64,000 nucleotides of DNA from Bacteroidales bacterium (GCA_016715075.1 JADKBK010000003.1:248001-312000), one strand, 5' to 3'; counted from the stretch's first letter, positions 52,343 through 62,365 are shown. The notes: generated from the letters alone by a model not told the origin. Made by a program: numbers and translations.

Positions 52343-53539
52343 CTAACCCTGGCTATTCAGCAGCCTGATCCTTGGAACAATCAGTGTAATGCAAAGTCCG
52401 AATATACCGATCAGTGCGAAAGAGTATCTTAATCCGGCAACCTGTGAAATATATCCTATCATAGGCGGTCCCATCAGGAAACCGAGGAAACTTACACTGG
52501 CAACTGTTGCAAGGGCAATCCCGGGAGGGACTTTGGTATGCCTTCCGGCAGCGCTGTAAACAGATGGAACTATGCTTGAAACTCCAAGACCGACCAGCAT
52601 GAAGGCTATGGTTGAAGCAACCAGGGTAGGAAAAAACACCGCAGTATATAATCCTGTTGAAATCGTTATTCCGGATATCTGTAGTAATCTTTTACGCCCT
52701 ATTTTTGAAATGGCAAAGTCCGCCATAAATCTTCCGGCTGTCATCATTACCATGAATGAAGTATATCCCAGGATGACAAGTGATGAAGGTGCTTTGACTA
52801 CATCCTTGAAGTATACACCGCTCCAGTCGAACATTGTCCCTTCGCTTGCCATACTGCAAAAGGCGATGATACCAAGCTGAACCAGCTCTCTGTCAGGCTT
52901 GTTGAAGAATTTACGCACCGGTTCACCGGGATTAACATAAGGTTTTCCTGTTACAAGATACTGGCGATTGAACCATATAATTGCCCAAACGATCAGGATT
53001 ACAGTTACAAAATGCCAGTAAGGATCTATTTTCAGATTAATCATCGTCAGGCCTATCAGGGCACCGGTAAAGCCTGCCAGGCTCCAGCCTCCGTGAAATG
53101 AAGCCATTATGGGTCTCTGATACAATCGTTCGGCACTCACCCCCTGTGTGTTTATTGAAATATTGCAAAGGTTACCGGCAAGTCCGAACAGGAACAGAGC
53201 TATTGCCAGTTGCCATCCCTCCCTGACCAAACCAATATTGCTCAGGCATATGGAATACGCAGGAAGAGCAATAAGCACAATTGTCCTGCTTCCAAAACGG
53301 GTTACCAGTTTTCCTGAAAAGGTCATCATGATAAATTGTGCTGCCGGCATGGCAAACAGAATCGTACCGAATAGCGCATCATTAAGATGAAGCTTGGTTT
53401 TAATGTCAGGAATCCTGCTCGCCCATGAGGCAAACATCAGCCCCATACTGAAATAGAACAGAGAAACGGTTAGCCTTATACGTTTCTTTTCTGTGGTTAT
53501 TTCACTATGCCCGGAAAGTAATTCAGTATTTTCTGTCAT
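52343..53539 (-). CDS. Major facilitator superfamily transporter
   Basis: A 398-residue MFS protein with 12 predicted membrane helices. VSLFYFSMGLMFASWASRIPDIKTKLHLNDALFGTILFAMPAAQF and RMGMF-like helices indicate the group that includes YbjJ/FucP-like putative sugar or drug transporters (inner membrane MosC-like). Loop motif GKLVTRFGSRTIVL stands for the MFS motif A (GxLxDRxGxR). The N-terminal tail (residues 1-22) is hydrophilic. Substrate unknown. Confidence 0.93.
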   Translation of the reverse strand: MTENTELLSGHSEITTEKKRIRLTVSLFYFSMGLMFASWASRIPDIKTKLHLNDALFGTILFAMPAAQFIMMTFSGKLVTRFGSRTIVLIALPAYSICLSNIGLVREGWQLAIALFLFGLAGNLCNISINTQGVSAERLYQRPIMASFHGGWSLAGFTGALIGLTMINLKIDPYWHFVTVILIVWAIIWFNRQYLVTGKPYVNPGEPVRKFFNKPDRELVQLGIIAFCSMASEGTMFDWSGVYFKDVVKAPSSLVILGYTSFMVMMTAGRFMADFAISKIGRKRLLQISGITISTGLYTAVFFPTLVASTIAFMLVGLGVSSIVPSVYSAAGRHTKVPPGIALATVASVSFLGFLMGPPMIGYISQVAGLRYSFALIGIFGLCITLIVPRIRLLNSQG

Positions 53540-53690
53540 TGGTAGTTCTTGGCCGCCATAACCAGCGGCAAAATTATTAAAATTCCGGACAGATTAGCAG
53601 TAAGATGAAGAGTCTCCATCTGAAAGAAATATAAACAAGCGCTGATTTTCCTGAAATGGAATCAGGGCATAATATTAAATCCCTCACATT

Positions 53691-54027
53691 TCACCAACCA
53701 GTTCCATCATGGGGAAATCCCGGAGCCGCTCATTCCGAACCATCCCAGCCGGCAACCATCATTGCCACCGCCGTTAATAAAGCCCCGTTTGACGGGAAAT
53801 AGGGAAAAGGCCCGCCGCTTGCCAATCCAACACCATCTCCCCTCAGCATTCGTTCTTTCCAGAGCTGTGCGGTACCCAACCCAAATCTCCAGTAGCGTGG
53901 TTATGATCTTATGACGGTCAACAAAGGCATGTCTGTCAATCTTACTAGCAGGAATATTTACATTGTTCAATGAGTTTCCGCTTATCAAAAGGGTACTCAG
54001 GAGTACTAACTGATTAAGGATAAACAT
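53691..54027 (-). pseudogene. Collapsed relic of a glycoside-hydrolase-like exported protein
   Basis: Start ATG 54027 opens a signal peptide and NNVNIPASKIDRHAFVDRHK, the usual mature start (INRKALVERHNV-like) of a large uncharacterised (alpha/alpha)-barrel hydrolase family of Bacteroidota. About 110 bases later another frame reads LWKERMLRGDGVGLASGGPF then PYFPSNGALLTAVAMMVAGW and, after a stop, AAPGFPHDGTGW, which resembles the C-terminus of the same family (SNGALLTAVAMM.AGWDG...PGFP.DGTW). The middle of the gene, several hundred codons, is missing. Identification is by memory of the pattern, not by search. Confidence 0.6.
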
Positions 54028-54241
54028 TCAGTTCTTTTTCTTTAGATATGATTAATATTTCCGCCGGATATTCCGGATCTTTTACTCTGGTTTTTTATTA
54101 AAATCAGCAATTAATGATTTGAAAATAGACTTAATTAATTGACTTTACAAGGATTTTATTACTTGCCATTATCCCGGCTGGAATGCAGATATTTTTTCTT
54201 AAGCTGGTCAAAAAGTTAACCTGTCTGAAAACTAAAATGAA

Positions 54242-54269
54242 TTGAAAAGAATAGATTTATGTATATTTG
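54242..54269 (+). promoter_or_regulatory. Probable promoter of the lipocalin-like gene
   Basis: TTG (54242-54244), 17 bases, TATATTTG (54262-54269). The spacing is slightly short for the Bacteroidota consensus. The gene starts 66 bases downstream. Confidence 0.45.
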
Positions 54270-54334
54270 AGGGATGTAAAGCTTAGCAAAATAATTTTCG
54301 ATGGCATGTACTATACCTCATAAAATCAAATGAT

Positions 54335-54703
54335 ATGATAAAAAAGACACTTTTCTATCTTACTGCCTGTCTGGTGATCTCCTTTCTGGCAGTATCCTGT
54401 GAACCTACAGAAGAATCTTTTGATGAAGCTCTTTTGATTGGCAAGTGGCAATCAGGAACGTTGTTTTACAAGTATCTGACTGATGGTACCGGCGGCACAT
54501 GGGATACAGCAGATGATGTCACAGAAGCAGAGGCTCAGGCTTTTACCTGGACCCTTGTAAAATCAGAGCTGACCCATATTCATGTTCTGGAAATGGGTGG
54601 TTCAGTTCCCAAGATTTATACTGTTACCGAATTAACAGACACATCATTAAAATATGAAGATGAATTTGGAGGAAGCTTTTCGTTCACAAAAGTAGGCAAA
54701 TAG
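54335..54703 (+). CDS. Lipocalin-like small lipoprotein
   Basis: A 122-residue lipoprotein (lipobox FLAVSCEPT). After the anchor come LIGKWQSGTLFYKYL, TWTLVKSELTHIHVLEMG, YTVTELTDTSLKYEDE and SFTKVGK, the strand order of the lipocalin-like domain common in Bacteroidota. Ligand unknown. It precedes the AsmA-like gene by 48 bases in the same direction. Confidence 0.85.
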   Translation: MIKKTLFYLTACLVISFLAVSCEPTEESFDEALLIGKWQSGTLFYKYLTDGTGGTWDTADDVTEAEAQAFTWTLVKSELTHIHVLEMGGSVPKIYTVTELTDTSLKYEDEFGGSFSFTKVGK

Positions 54704-54751
54704 GGATATCACCTTACCGGGCTTTTTGATTAAGGGTTTAATGGATTTGCA

Positions 54752-57742
54752 ATGAGAAAATTCGGAAAGATATTATTAATAACTATTGCATCACTGCTTG
54801 CAGTTTTACTTTTAACTGTCATTACAGCAGTATATCTTGTTTTCACACCTGAACGCTTTACTCCTATTGTCCGCTCCCAGATGGATAAGGTGATAACCTG
54901 TAAATCAGAAGTCGGAGAGGTTGAATTAACTTTCTTCAGCACCTTTCCCCATTTTGGTATAAAGATCAGGCAGTTTGCATTAATTAATCCTGTTGCCGGC
55001 TCTCAGTCTGACACACTTATCAAAGCTGATAAGTTTGTTGGTGTAATTGATGCTGCAGCATGGTGGAATAAAGATGAATTGTTACTGACCGGCATTGAAC
55101 TTTCTGATGGATCAGTTAATCTTTTTACCGATAGTCTTGGAAAAACCAACTATGATATTGTTGCAGCAGATACAATCCCTCCTGACCCTGAAGAGTCAGA
55201 ATCTGAGTTACCCGCCATTGACATCAGGAGTGTTGTACTTGATGATGTCACTCTTTCCTATAAAGATCTTTCATTGAAGCTTAATACCATCATTCAAAAA
55301 CTCTCGGCAAATCTTTCCGGAACTATCTCCGGCGATAATATCAGCGGGAACATTCAGGTAAAAAAATCGGTGGTATTTCTTGAATATGAGGGAGAAAAAT
55401 ACCTGCAGCAGGCTTTGGTGAAAGCTGATTTCCCGGTGGATCTGATACTGTCGCGTCAGCTCCTGACGCTGAAAGAGGCAACAGTTTCAGTCAATGATCT
55501 CGAATTATTGCTGAATGGCACCATTGAAAACGACACTCTCAATCAGAATATTATTACAGACATTCAATATAAGTTCACCAACTGGCCTCTTGAAAGTATC
55601 CTTGCGATGGTACCGCCATCATATACTTCATATATCAAAGGAACGGAGGCCTCAGGGCTGCTCTCGTCCGAAGGAAGTATAAAAGGGCTGGTCGCTGATT
55701 CAGCAATGCCTGTGCTTGGTATACAGCTGTTGCTTGAGAATGGAACATTGAAATATCCTGATTTCCCATTGCCGCTTCATGATATTGAAGGAGATGTAAA
55801 TATTATCACGGATCTGACAACCGATTCACTCTCGTCGGTTAAAATAAACCATTTCAATGCCAGAACGCCTCTGTCGTATATAAAGATGGAAGGCATTGTT
55901 AATCACCTGTTCACTGATATCTTCTGCGACATAACCACAACTGCTGGATTGACTCTTGATGAGTTCAATCAGATGATCCCTGATAGTATGAAGATCAAGA
56001 TGAAAGGGAAAGCCTCCGGAGAAGTAAGGTCCGCCTTTTCAATGTCACAGTTAGGGAAAATGCAGGTGGAAAGAATGAAGTTGTCAGGTTCGGTGACGCT
56101 ATCTGATTTTAATATGGACTATGATAGTATATCTCTTGGAACCGACCATTCGAAAATTGACTTCGCACTGCCCAACCGGAAAGCCTCATCAAAAAATACA
56201 AAATTTGCTTCAATAACAATCCTTACAGACAATTTGAAGGCGGGCAAAATCAGCAGTTATAATGCGGTGATTCAGAATGCAGATCTCAGTTTTGAAACAT
56301 CTGACATCAGGGATACAACGCGGATACCTGATTTTATATGTACGTTTAAAATGGATTCACTTTATGCAAACATGGATACCATGAGCATTGCCATTGCAAA
56401 GCCTTATGGGAAGGTTTCGGTATCCCCGGTGAAAGAAAGACCAGAACAGCCGGCTATCGCACTTACTTACAACAGCGATCAGTTACGATCCATTTCGGGA
56501 CAAAGCTCTATGGAAGTAAAAACTATCGGACTCGATGCCAGCATCATTAATGACAATTCCCGGAGAGATGTTTTTCTCCAGTGGCTTGTAAAAGGTTTTA
56601 TTGAATTGAATGAAGGTAAAATTACCCAGGCAGGTTTTTCATATCCGATTGAGATCCCTTCCCTGAAAATGAATTTTGACCCTGAAACGTTCAATATCAG
56701 GGAAAGTAAGATTCAGATTGACAAGTCAGATTTTCAGTTAACAGGCATTTTAAACAATATTTTTTCTTATATCAAGGGGGATTCAATATTGAGAGGCAAT
56801 TTCAGTTTTGTTTCCAACACAACTGATCTCTCTCAGTTAATGGCCCTTACAAATGGCATGGGTCAGGTGGATTCAACAGAAATAAGAGAACCTGCGGTTC
56901 AGGAACCTGATTCAACGAATACGGGTCCTTATATGGTTCCCAAAAAAGTAGACCTGCTTCTCAATGTAAGTATTAAAAGGGCTACAATGGGGGTTGATAC
57001 TGCTACCAATATTACCGGCAATGTTCAGGTTCATGATGGAATACTGGTACTTGATGGACTTTCGCTTGAAACTCCAGCTGCAAAGATCCAGTTAACGGCA
57101 TTATACCGAACCCCAAGGAAGAATCACCTCTTTCTGGGACTGGATTATCAGATGCGCGATATTGAGATAAGTGAGCTGCTTACAATGATACCAGATATTG
57201 ATACCCTGATGCCGATGCTTAGGTCTTTCAGCGGCAAAGGAGAATTCCATATTGCAGTTGAAACATACCTTGACTCATCATATAATATCAAAAAATCGAC
57301 CCTCAGGGGGGCCTCTTCCATCAATGGGAATGATCTTGTTTTAATGGATGGTGAGACCTTCAGTGAGATAGCCAAAACTCTGCGATTCAATAAAAAGACA
57401 GAAAACAGAGTTGATTCCTTATCTGCAGAATTCACCATTTTCCGTAACGAAATTGACGTCTACCCTTTCCTGCTTGTAATGGATAAATACAAGGTAGTGA
57501 TCGCCGGACGGCATAATTTTGACATGACCTTTAATTATCATATATCAGTAGTCGATTGTCCGTTGCCCATCAAGCTGGGGGTGGATATAAGAGGCAATGA
57601 AACTGATTTATCGTATCGGCCGGCTGCCTGCAGGTATAAAGCCTTCTACCGCCCCACATCCCGGCATGCAGTTGAAAGCAAACGGCTGGAACTCAAAAAG
57701 CTGATCCGCGAAGCTCTGTCACAAAATACTACTGAACAATAA
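54752..57742 (+). CDS. AsmA-like protein
   Basis: A 996-residue protein with a single N-terminal membrane helix (ILLITIASLLAVLLLTVITAVYLVF) followed by a long region of beta-strands. Family features: the start FTPIVRSQMDKVITCKSEVGEVELTFFSTFPHFGIKIRQFALINP and an AsmA_2-like C-terminal block (STLRGASSINGNDLVLMDGETFSEIAKTLRFNKK). AsmA-like and TamB-like proteins form periplasm-spanning grooves for lipid movement to the outer membrane. A repeat of hydrophobic-polar strands fits such a groove. Followed by convergent transcription. Confidence 0.88.
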   Translation: MRKFGKILLITIASLLAVLLLTVITAVYLVFTPERFTPIVRSQMDKVITCKSEVGEVELTFFSTFPHFGIKIRQFALINPVAGSQSDTLIKADKFVGVIDAAAWWNKDELLLTGIELSDGSVNLFTDSLGKTNYDIVAADTIPPDPEESESELPAIDIRSVVLDDVTLSYKDLSLKLNTIIQKLSANLSGTISGDNISGNIQVKKSVVFLEYEGEKYLQQALVKADFPVDLILSRQLLTLKEATVSVNDLELLLNGTIENDTLNQNIITDIQYKFTNWPLESILAMVPPSYTSYIKGTEASGLLSSEGSIKGLVADSAMPVLGIQLLLENGTLKYPDFPLPLHDIEGDVNIITDLTTDSLSSVKINHFNARTPLSYIKMEGIVNHLFTDIFCDITTTAGLTLDEFNQMIPDSMKIKMKGKASGEVRSAFSMSQLGKMQVERMKLSGSVTLSDFNMDYDSISLGTDHSKIDFALPNRKASSKNTKFASITILTDNLKAGKISSYNAVIQNADLSFETSDIRDTTRIPDFICTFKMDSLYANMDTMSIAIAKPYGKVSVSPVKERPEQPAIALTYNSDQLRSISGQSSMEVKTIGLDASIINDNSRRDVFLQWLVKGFIELNEGKITQAGFSYPIEIPSLKMNFDPETFNIRESKIQIDKSDFQLTGILNNIFSYIKGDSILRGNFSFVSNTTDLSQLMALTNGMGQVDSTEIREPAVQEPDSTNTGPYMVPKKVDLLLNVSIKRATMGVDTATNITGNVQVHDGILVLDGLSLETPAAKIQLTALYRTPRKNHLFLGLDYQMRDIEISELLTMIPDIDTLMPMLRSFSGKGEFHIAVETYLDSSYNIKKSTLRGASSINGNDLVLMDGETFSEIAKTLRFNKKTENRVDSLSAEFTIFRNEIDVYPFLLVMDKYKVVIAGRHNFDMTFNYHISVVDCPLPIKLGVDIRGNETDLSYRPAACRYKAFYRPTSRHAVESKRLELKKLIREALSQNTTEQ

Positions 57743-57779
57743 CATTCGCCTTGAACTAATTTGCCGGATACATTCCGGA

Positions 57780-60287
57780 TTAAAACTTCCAGTTAAGTTT
57801 AGTTCCGAACATACGCGGAGCACCTGGTATCTGAGTCGGATCCCCAAACAGGCTTCCGGTATTTCCTGCACTGACAATGAATTTTTCTTCCAGCAGATTA
57901 GTCCCATAAAATGCAAGGGTGATATTTTTATAGCCAATGCCGGCCCTGAGATTCAGAAGGCCATAAGCAGCCTGTTCCAGACCGGCAGTGTTTGCATCTT
58001 CAAAATAGATCTTTGTCTGATAGGAGAATGAAGGAACTCCGAAAAGAAATATCTCCCTGCCAATTTCAACCCGGCCATTCAGCCCAAGTGCAAAGCTGTG
58101 TTCCGGAGTAAGTCTGAACATGTTGCCGGCATAATTTTGTCTGGCGCCATCAGCATCTGTATCTGCAAAACGCGAGTGTATATATGAATAATTCCCAAAA
58201 ACCTGTAATCCATTAAGGATTGCATACCTGATATTTGCTTCGGTACCATAGCCTGAAGCCTTCCCTCCGTCCTTTACAATGTAGTTGAATTCACCTGATT
58301 CAGGATCAGCCACCCAGGCTGAGGTTTGGAAATTAGAATAACCGTAGTAAAAAAGGCCAAGATCAAACCAGAACCTGTTCTGAATGGCTGTTTTAAATCC
58401 CAGGTCAAAGCTGTTGACAATCTCAGCCTCAAGTACCTGTTCCTCCCCTGCTGAAGTAAACTGAAGCACCTTCGGACGCCGTCCTTTTGAATAGTTGGCA
58501 AAGAGGCTTGAATTTTCGTTGAAGGAATATTTCAGCCCTCCGCGATATGTAAGTGCAACATTAGAAGTTCCTGTTTCATTCTCATCAACTGGTTTAAAAA
58601 ATAAATTTGGATAGTTACCTGTGAGGAATCCAAGAGTGGAAGGGCTGCCTCCAGTCATTTTCGCACTGTTTGTCAGGCTGATCCACTCGCTTATAATACG
58701 GATTCCGCCTGTAACGCTCAATTTATCAGTCAGTTGATAATTTGCATCAGCAAATCCTTCAAGAGCCTGATTGGAGGCCATATTATTATTTTCCTCCTGA
58801 TGGTCTGTAACTAGAGGAGCACCTGCGAGAGGACCCAGCTGAGGATCGGGAGGAAGGTTTGTAACCGGATTAGGCTGGCCATCAGGAGTAACAAGACCAC
58901 CTGTATTGAAAAACAGATGGAACATATCCTGTTCATCAGGCGAAAACCAATAGTCCTGACTGGCATCTTCAATCCAGTAACTTGCTCCGATGCTTCCGTT
59001 GAGCTTACTTTTTATAGAGTAGTTATATCTTATTTCCTGAAAAAACTGTCCGGCATCGTCATCTTCGCTCATATCTATTGCAGCGGCGGCAGTTCCGTCT
59101 CCGTCCCACCTGGAATATGAAGCTATTTTGCGGTAAGAACTGACAGAGGTCAGGTAGTTATTCTCATTAAAAAAATGTTTCATTGTCAGGGTTGCATCTA
59201 AAATATCTCTCCGGTTTGCAAGTTTCCTGCCCTGTTCCAGTGATGCAACATAACCGAATGGATTATTGCTGCCATTTGTATTCGGATAGCTCATACTCAT
59301 AAAACCAAGACCTGGATTATCATCCTTCTGGTAGTTCAGTACAAAGTCAATCTTGTTATTAATATTCGGAAGATAACTGGCAGAAAACCTTCCGGCCAAT
59401 GTGTTTTTTCCGTTCAGGTTCCCTCCAAAAGTGTTTTTCACAAAACCATCCTGGTAATCGTAAATTCCTGCAACACGTACCAGGAGCTTATTTTTGATGA
59501 CGGGGATATTTATGGCTCCGCTTAGTTCTTTTTGCTTATAGTTACCTGCGCCCGCAGTGATAAACCCGCTGAAATCATTAGTTGGTTTATTGCTCACATA
59601 GTTGATTGCGCCAATTTCAGCTCCCCTGCCAAAAAGCGTACCCTGAGGCCCTTTAAGCACATCGATCTGCTGCATATCGAAAAGCTCCACAGCAGCGCCA
59701 TTGGCACGGCTTACAGGTACATTGTTATAAAATACTGAAATTCTTGGCTGGGCAGCCGGACTCACTTCATCGCTGGTGAGTCCGCGGATAACAAATCCCG
59801 GACGATCAATTCCCTGCATTCTGATCTGAAGACCCGGTACAAAAACCGATAATCTTTCAAGCTCTGTTATATTGTTATCTTCCATAAAAACAGAACCAAT
59901 CACACTCATTGTAATAGGGACATCGAGTACCTGCTGTTCGCGTTTCTGTGATGTAACAGTTACCCCTTCAAGTTTAACATTATCACTCTCTAAAGTCAGG
60001 TCCAGATCATTCCTCCCCGGTTGGACATCAAATTCAGTAATCAGGGTCTTAAATCCTATAAATGAAACCTGAATTTTTATCTTACCATCAGCTATCTTAT
60101 CAAAAAGATAATCCCCCGATTCATTGGCATTAACTCCATATTTTGTACCCACAATAATTAGGCTTGCACCGGGAAGTATGTTCTTATCTGTATCCAATAT
60201 TTTCCCATGTAATGAATTCTTTTGCACCTGAGCATTAGAATTAACAAAGAAGATGAAGCAAATAAATAGTGATAAGGCCTTTTTCAT
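57780..60287 (-). CDS. TonB-dependent outer-membrane receptor
   Basis: An 835-residue receptor. After the signal peptide (MKKALSLFICFIFFVNSNAQ) comes a carboxypeptidase-like regulatory domain (LHGKILDTDKNILPGASLII...), then the plug (about 115-235, with QKREQQVLDVPITMSVI, GPQGTLFGRGAEIGAINYVS) and a 22-strand barrel ending KLNWKF. The plug reads GTLFGR.AEIGAINYV, close to ferric-siderophore receptors rather than SusC; no SusD gene is near. Iron or cofactor uptake is likely. The ATG 60353 only adds a non-coding-like leader. Confidence 0.93.
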   Translation of the reverse strand: MKKALSLFICFIFFVNSNAQVQKNSLHGKILDTDKNILPGASLIIVGTKYGVNANESGDYLFDKIADGKIKIQVSFIGFKTLITEFDVQPGRNDLDLTLESDNVKLEGVTVTSQKREQQVLDVPITMSVIGSVFMEDNNITELERLSVFVPGLQIRMQGIDRPGFVIRGLTSDEVSPAAQPRISVFYNNVPVSRANGAAVELFDMQQIDVLKGPQGTLFGRGAEIGAINYVSNKPTNDFSGFITAGAGNYKQKELSGAINIPVIKNKLLVRVAGIYDYQDGFVKNTFGGNLNGKNTLAGRFSASYLPNINNKIDFVLNYQKDDNPGLGFMSMSYPNTNGSNNPFGYVASLEQGRKLANRRDILDATLTMKHFFNENNYLTSVSSYRKIASYSRWDGDGTAAAAIDMSEDDDAGQFFQEIRYNYSIKSKLNGSIGASYWIEDASQDYWFSPDEQDMFHLFFNTGGLVTPDGQPNPVTNLPPDPQLGPLAGAPLVTDHQEENNNMASNQALEGFADANYQLTDKLSVTGGIRIISEWISLTNSAKMTGGSPSTLGFLTGNYPNLFFKPVDENETGTSNVALTYRGGLKYSFNENSSLFANYSKGRRPKVLQFTSAGEEQVLEAEIVNSFDLGFKTAIQNRFWFDLGLFYYGYSNFQTSAWVADPESGEFNYIVKDGGKASGYGTEANIRYAILNGLQVFGNYSYIHSRFADTDADGARQNYAGNMFRLTPEHSFALGLNGRVEIGREIFLFGVPSFSYQTKIYFEDANTAGLEQAAYGLLNLRAGIGYKNITLAFYGTNLLEEKFIVSAGNTGSLFGDPTQIPGAPRMFGTKLNWKF

Positions 60288-60589
60288 GAAAATATCGATT
60301 TTTACATTTTTAAAAACAGTAGTATTATCCGAAACAGGAAGAGCCTGATTCAAATGCTCTGGCTATTTAAAAATTCTACGGGCCAAATATAGTATTATGC
60401 TCTTGTATTTACTATACCACCCTGTTCTCATATATCATTCATACCAGATCTCCCGGATTGCGAAGGCAGAACGCTACGGTAAAATGCAAATAAACTGGCA
60501 GTTAGTCTGTCTAACAAACATATTTCAGCAAGACAAGACCCTGTATCATCTTAAATAAAACTATTATGGAAAATGGTATCCTTTAAATC

Positions 60590-60621
60590 ATGTAACATTT
60601 TAGAAAAGATATGTAACATTT
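60590..60621. promoter_or_regulatory. Two ATGTAACATTT sites 21 bp apart upstream of sod
   Basis: ATGTAACATTT at 60590-60600 and again at 60611-60621; the core ATGT-A-ACAT is itself palindromic. A 21-bp start-to-start distance equals two helical turns, so a repressor or activator could bind both on one face. They lie 70-100 bases upstream of the leader ORF. The rest of 60288-60589 shows no gene. Confidence 0.45.
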
Positions 60622-60690
60622 ATCTCTTTGAACTTATTCAACTTTGCTGTTTATTAATCAAATAACCAGAGTTGTTTGAGAGGAAGGTTC

Positions 60691-60735
60691 ATGAAATTTA
60701 AAAAAGCAAATTCAGGGAGGAAACACTATGAGTAA
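60691..60735 (+). CDS. 14-residue leader ORF overlapping the sod start
   Basis: ATG at 60691, preceded by GAGAGGAAGG, encodes MKFKKANSGRKHYE then TAA. Its final codons overlap the sod start codon at 60728 in another frame. Its codons 9-10 (GGG AGG) are also the Shine-Dalgarno of sod. A ribosome translating it would therefore pass over and possibly refill the sod start. No known family; existence depends on translation. Confidence 0.4.
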   Translation: MKFKKANSGRKHYE

Positions 60736-61510
60736 ACTAACATTATTTGCTGCACTGATGATTGCAGGATTTCTGGGCTTACAATTCAGTTTTATTGGAC
60801 AAGTAACTGAATTTCCAGCGGATCAGATAAAAAATGATCAAACAAACAATTCCACTAAAAATCAAACAATCATGAAACAAACAGAGAAATTTGAATTTCA
60901 ACAACTGCCGTATGCCTATGATGCCCTTGAACCATTTATTGACAAGCTTACATTGGAGATTCATTACGGCAGGCACCATAAAGCATACTATGATAATTTC
61001 ATGAATGCAATAAAAGGTACAGAAATGGAATCAATGGATATAAATGATATATTCAAAAACATTAGTAAATACCCTGTTGCAGTAAGAAACAATAGCGGAG
61101 GCTATTTTAATCATACCTTTTACTGGAAAAACATGAAAGCCAATGGAGGTGGAAAGCCCACAGGAAAATTAGCTGAATCGATTGATAAATCGTTTACATC
61201 ATTTGATGAATTCAAAAAGCAATTTTCGGATGCAGGAAAAACGAGGTTTGGGAGTGGCTGGGCATGGTTGTCGCTTGATGACAAAGCTAACCTGTTCGTC
61301 AGTTCTACCCCAAATCAGGATAATCCGTTGATGGATACAGCTGAGAAAAAAGGAATCCCCCTTCTCACTATGGATGTCTGGGAACACGCATACTATTTGA
61401 AATATCAGAATAAAAGGCCGGATTATATAGAGGCATTCTGGAATGTTATCAATTGGGAGGAAGTAGCCCTGAGATATGAAGCTGCTCTAAAAAACCTGGG
61501 TAAAAAATAA
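60728..61510 (+). CDS. sod: Iron/manganese superoxide dismutase
   Basis: A 260-residue SOD with a hydrophobic N-terminus (MSKLTLFAALMIAGFLGLQF), then Fe/Mn-SOD: FEFQQLPYAYDALEPFIDKLTLEIHYGRHHKAYYDNF (first His ligand in LEIHYGRHH), GYFNHTFYW (second), and MDVWEHAYYLKYQNKRPDYIEAFWNVINWE (Asp and His ligands). It removes superoxide, likely in the periplasm or membrane-anchored because of the leader. The start has an unusually good Shine-Dalgarno for this phylum (GGGAGG at 60715-60720). Sod is followed after 3 bases by an alpha/beta hydrolase gene. Confidence 0.95.
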   Translation: MSKLTLFAALMIAGFLGLQFSFIGQVTEFPADQIKNDQTNNSTKNQTIMKQTEKFEFQQLPYAYDALEPFIDKLTLEIHYGRHHKAYYDNFMNAIKGTEMESMDINDIFKNISKYPVAVRNNSGGYFNHTFYWKNMKANGGGKPTGKLAESIDKSFTSFDEFKKQFSDAGKTRFGSGWAWLSLDDKANLFVSSTPNQDNPLMDTAEKKGIPLLTMDVWEHAYYLKYQNKRPDYIEAFWNVINWEEVALRYEAALKNLGKK

Positions 61511-61513
61511 GTC

Positions 61514-62365
61514 ATGGAAAAAGTGCTCGACAAATTAATGGCAGGGAGTATAAGGGCGGAATATCTTGAAGTGGATCCCAATGTCAGGCTCCATATTACA
61601 GATGCCGGTGAAGGAAGACCAATTGTCCTGATCCATGGCTGGCCCCTGAGTGACGAGATGTTTGAATACCAGTATAATGAACTTATAGTTAACAATTTCA
61701 GGGTAATAGGCATAACATTAAGAGGTTTTGGCAAATCGGATAAGCCATTCGGGAATTACAATTACGATGTTCATGCGCTGGATATAAAGAAGGTTTTAAG
61801 CCGGCTTGATATTAAAGATGCTGTTTTAGGAGGTTTTTCAATGGGAGGGTCCATTGCGATCCGCTATGTAGCAGCATATATGGGAGCTCATGTTTCCAGG
61901 CTGGCCTTGTTTGGGGCAGCGGCTCCCATATGGACGCAACGTAAAGACTTTCCGTATAATCTTCCACAAAGCGATGTTGATAAGTTAATTAAGCTGAACT
62001 ATAAGGACCGGCCAAAGCTTCTGTCTGATTTTGCAATGATATTCTCTGCAACAAAAACTTCATTAAATAAAGGAATTGGTAATTGGCTAAACGGTATTTG
62101 TATCAGCGCGTCTTCCTATGCCACAGCACAGTGCCTCTTTGCTTTACGTGACACAGACCTGAGAGGTGATATGTCGCATATAAAAATCCCGACAGTGATA
62201 ATGCATGGTACACAAGACAAAATATGTTCCTTTGAGCTTGCCGGACAGATGAAAGCCGGAATCTCAGGCTCATACATCATTCCATTTAAGAAAAGCGGAC
62301 ATAGTTTGTTTCTTGAAGAGACCAGAAAATTCAATTCGGAGCTGATCAAATTTGCCAAAGAATGA
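61514..62365 (+). CDS. Alpha/beta-fold hydrolase, haloperoxidase-like
   Basis: A 283-residue alpha/beta hydrolase with oxyanion region LIHGWPLSDEMFEYQ, nucleophile GGFSMGGSIAI, acid in MHGTQDKICSFE and His in KSGHSLFLEE. The LIHGWPLS start and sequence are typical of non-heme chloroperoxidase-like members, which in reality are esterases/perhydrolases. It starts 3 bases after sod, so the two are co-transcribed and likely belong to an oxidant response. Confidence 0.93.
   Translation: MEKVLDKLMAGSIRAEYLEVDPNVRLHITDAGEGRPIVLIHGWPLSDEMFEYQYNELIVNNFRVIGITLRGFGKSDKPFGNYNYDVHALDIKKVLSRLDIKDAVLGGFSMGGSIAIRYVAAYMGAHVSRLALFGAAAPIWTQRKDFPYNLPQSDVDKLIKLNYKDRPKLLSDFAMIFSATKTSLNKGIGNWLNGICISASSYATAQCLFALRDTDLRGDMSHIKIPTVIMHGTQDKICSFELAGQMKAGISGSYIIPFKKSGHSLFLEETRKFNSELIKFAKE

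Noticed and set aside
57780..60287. SusC-type identity for the TonB receptor
   Set aside because: No SusD neighbour, and the plug and length fit siderophore-type receptors better.
60288..60353. Upstream ATG for the TonB receptor
   Set aside because: It would bury the signal peptide behind 22 residues; MKKALSLF at 60287 is a standard leader.
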